Positions 6,191 to 7,338 of a stretch of 7,338 nucleotides of DNA are shown piece by piece. Under the pieces are notes generated by a model. That model saw nothing but the letters and a program-made list of their open reading frames with translations, had not been told where the DNA came from and did not search any database. The position numbers were made by a program, and so were the translations under genes. The stretch is from the NCBI GenBank assembly GCA_002309235.1, contig DBXA01000147.1:1-7338 (forward strand), read 5' to 3'. This DNA comes from Christensenella sp. UBA1224. Lineage in GTDB: Bacteria; Bacillota; Clostridia; Christensenellales; Aristaeellaceae. The stretch's first letter is position 1. Every line of letters begins with the position of its first letter.

Positions 6191-7318
6191 ATGAAACTCT
6201 TCTTGTCATTAGCGATATTCCTGTCACTCCTCACAGACCTGCATCCCGCCCTGGCATTCACCGGCGAGCCCATCCGCACGCCGCCTGAGGTCATACTGCA
6301 GGAGATGACCCTGCGCGAAAAGGTCGGCCGGCTGTTCTTCATCCGTCCGGAACAGCTGTACATACCGGGGATCGGCGGCGCGAGCCCCGTCCGCCTGACG
6401 GATGAAATGGCCGCAGCCTATGAAAAGTACCCTGCAGGCGGTTTCGTGCTCTTCCGGAACAACCTGGAGGGCGAAGAGCAGCTGGCTGAACTAACGGGCG
6501 GCCTGCATGGCCTCAGCGTCTCCGCGCCGCTCATCTGCATCGATGAGGAAGGCGGTTCCGTAGCCCGTATCGCCAATTCCGGCCTGTTCCCCGTGCCCAA
6601 AGCTCCCGGCATGCAGAAGATCGCCTCCAAGGGCGATCCCGGCGCCGCGCGCGCGATAGCGCATACCATAGGCGCATACCTTTCCTCTTACGGCATCGAT
6701 GTGGATCTCGCCCCCGTTGCCGATGTGAACACAAACCCGGATAACGCGGTCATAGGCTCCCGTGCCTTCGGAAGCGACCCTTATCTCGCATCCGAAATGG
6801 CCTGCGCATACCTGGATGGTTTGCATTCTGCCGGCATCAAAGGCTGCTTCAAGCACTATCCCGGGCATGGAGATACCTCTGTGGATACCCACACCGGGAG
6901 TGCCGATACCATGAAGACATGGGAAGAGCTCCTTTCATGCGAGCTCATCCCCTTTATTGCCGGTATCCATGGCGGAACGGATATGATCATGGCCGCTCAC
7001 ATCGCGGCGCCCCGCGTCACCGGGGACGATACCCCCGCGACACTCTCTTATACCCTGCTCACGGAGAAGCTGCGCGGCGAGCTTGGCTTCACCGGCGTTA
7101 TCGTCACCGACGCCATGGATATGGGCGCGATCACGGAATACTATTCCGCAGGGGATGCTGCCGTGCAGGCCATACTCGCAGGAGCGGATATCGTGCTCCT
7201 CCCGAAGGATTATACCGAAGCCTTCGATTCTGTGCTGGAGGCCGTCGAAAACGGCACGATCAGCGTTCAGCGGCTGGATGAGAGCGTGTACCGGATACTC
7301 ACGATGAAAGCGGGATGA
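6191..7318 (+). CDS. nagZ: Exported GH3 beta-N-acetylhexosaminidase (NagZ type)
   Basis: Glycoside hydrolase family 3 enzyme that removes terminal beta-linked N-acetylglucosamine, typically from muropeptides during cell-wall turnover and recycling. The 375-residue protein starts with a Sec signal peptide: Lys2, a hydrophobic core at about 3-15 and an ALA-type cleavage site near 20-22. There is no lipobox cysteine, so release or loose wall association is expected. One TIM-barrel domain follows. It shows the substrate-binding IDEEGGSVARI (117-127), the NagZ signature KHYPGHGDTSVDTH (221-234) with the Asp232/His234 acid-base dyad, and the nucleophile Asp307 in IVTDAMDM. The DxH dyad separates NagZ from GH3 beta-glucosidases. 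It lacks the extra C-terminal domain of B. subtilis NagZ and is close to the single-domain length of E. coli NagZ, which is cytoplasmic. AAAGGA at 6178-6183 lies 7 nt before the ATG. It diverges from the esterase operon; shared function is not shown. Confidence 0.92.
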   Translation: MKLFLSLAIFLSLLTDLHPALAFTGEPIRTPPEVILQEMTLREKVGRLFFIRPEQLYIPGIGGASPVRLTDEMAAAYEKYPAGGFVLFRNNLEGEEQLAELTGGLHGLSVSAPLICIDEEGGSVARIANSGLFPVPKAPGMQKIASKGDPGAARAIAHTIGAYLSSYGIDVDLAPVADVNTNPDNAVIGSRAFGSDPYLASEMACAYLDGLHSAGIKGCFKHYPGHGDTSVDTHTGSADTMKTWEELLSCELIPFIAGIHGGTDMIMAAHIAAPRVTGDDTPATLSYTLLTEKLRGELGFTGVIVTDAMDMGAITEYYSAGDAAVQAILAGADIVLLPKDYTEAFDSVLEAVENGTISVQRLDESVYRILTMKAG

Positions 7319-7338
7319 GCCGCGGCTATATAAATACC

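Noticed and set aside
5644..6288. A 214-codon plus-strand open frame across the esterase and the divergent promoter region.
   Set aside because: It is antisense to the esterase catalytic domain and overlaps the signal peptide of the nagZ-like gene in another frame; the product is His/Pro-rich without a fold signature.
7318..7338. AGCCGCGGCT palindrome followed by TATATAAATA at the window end.
   Set aside because: It may be part of a terminator or promoter, but the sequence ends before this can be judged.

Overview
The window carries seven protein-coding genes in three transcription blocks. No rRNA, tRNA, CRISPR array, insertion sequence or phage gene was seen. GC content looks moderately high (mid-to-high fifties percent by eye). 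Ile ATA codons are frequent, and clear AGGAGG-type ribosome binding sites precede most genes. With the System II (ResB/CcsA) cytochrome c maturation genes and multiheme nitrite reductase, this points to an anaerobic or facultatively anaerobic Gram-positive bacterium, most likely a clostridial Bacillota. That placement is inference from style and gene content; no taxonomic marker gene is present.

Block 1 (1-3831, plus strand) is a respiratory nitrite-ammonification cluster. It holds the 3' part of nrfA (pentaheme ammonia-forming nitrite reductase, start outside the window), then resB and ccsA, the two subunits of the System II heme lyase that attaches heme outside the membrane, then a small flavodoxin. 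A predicted intrinsic terminator hairpin sits between nrfA and resB. It could act as an attenuator so that the enzyme is made in larger amounts than its maturation factors. resB and ccsA are 3 nt apart, with the ccsA ribosome binding site inside resB.

Block 2 (3936-6012, minus strand) is a tight two-gene operon: an alpha/beta-hydrolase-fold esterase followed 19 nt later by an ATP-grasp ligase of unknown substrate. It converges on block 1, and one hairpin with A- and T-tracts on its two sides can terminate both. This pair is the least explained part of the window and the best candidate for an undescribed small-molecule pathway.

Block 3 (6191-7318, plus strand) is a complete, exported, single-domain GH3 beta-N-acetylhexosaminidase of the NagZ type, probably acting on cell-wall muropeptides. 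It is divergent from block 2 across a 178-nt region with a good -10 element, a TATGAT tandem and an 8-bp direct repeat. The last 20 bases hold no gene.
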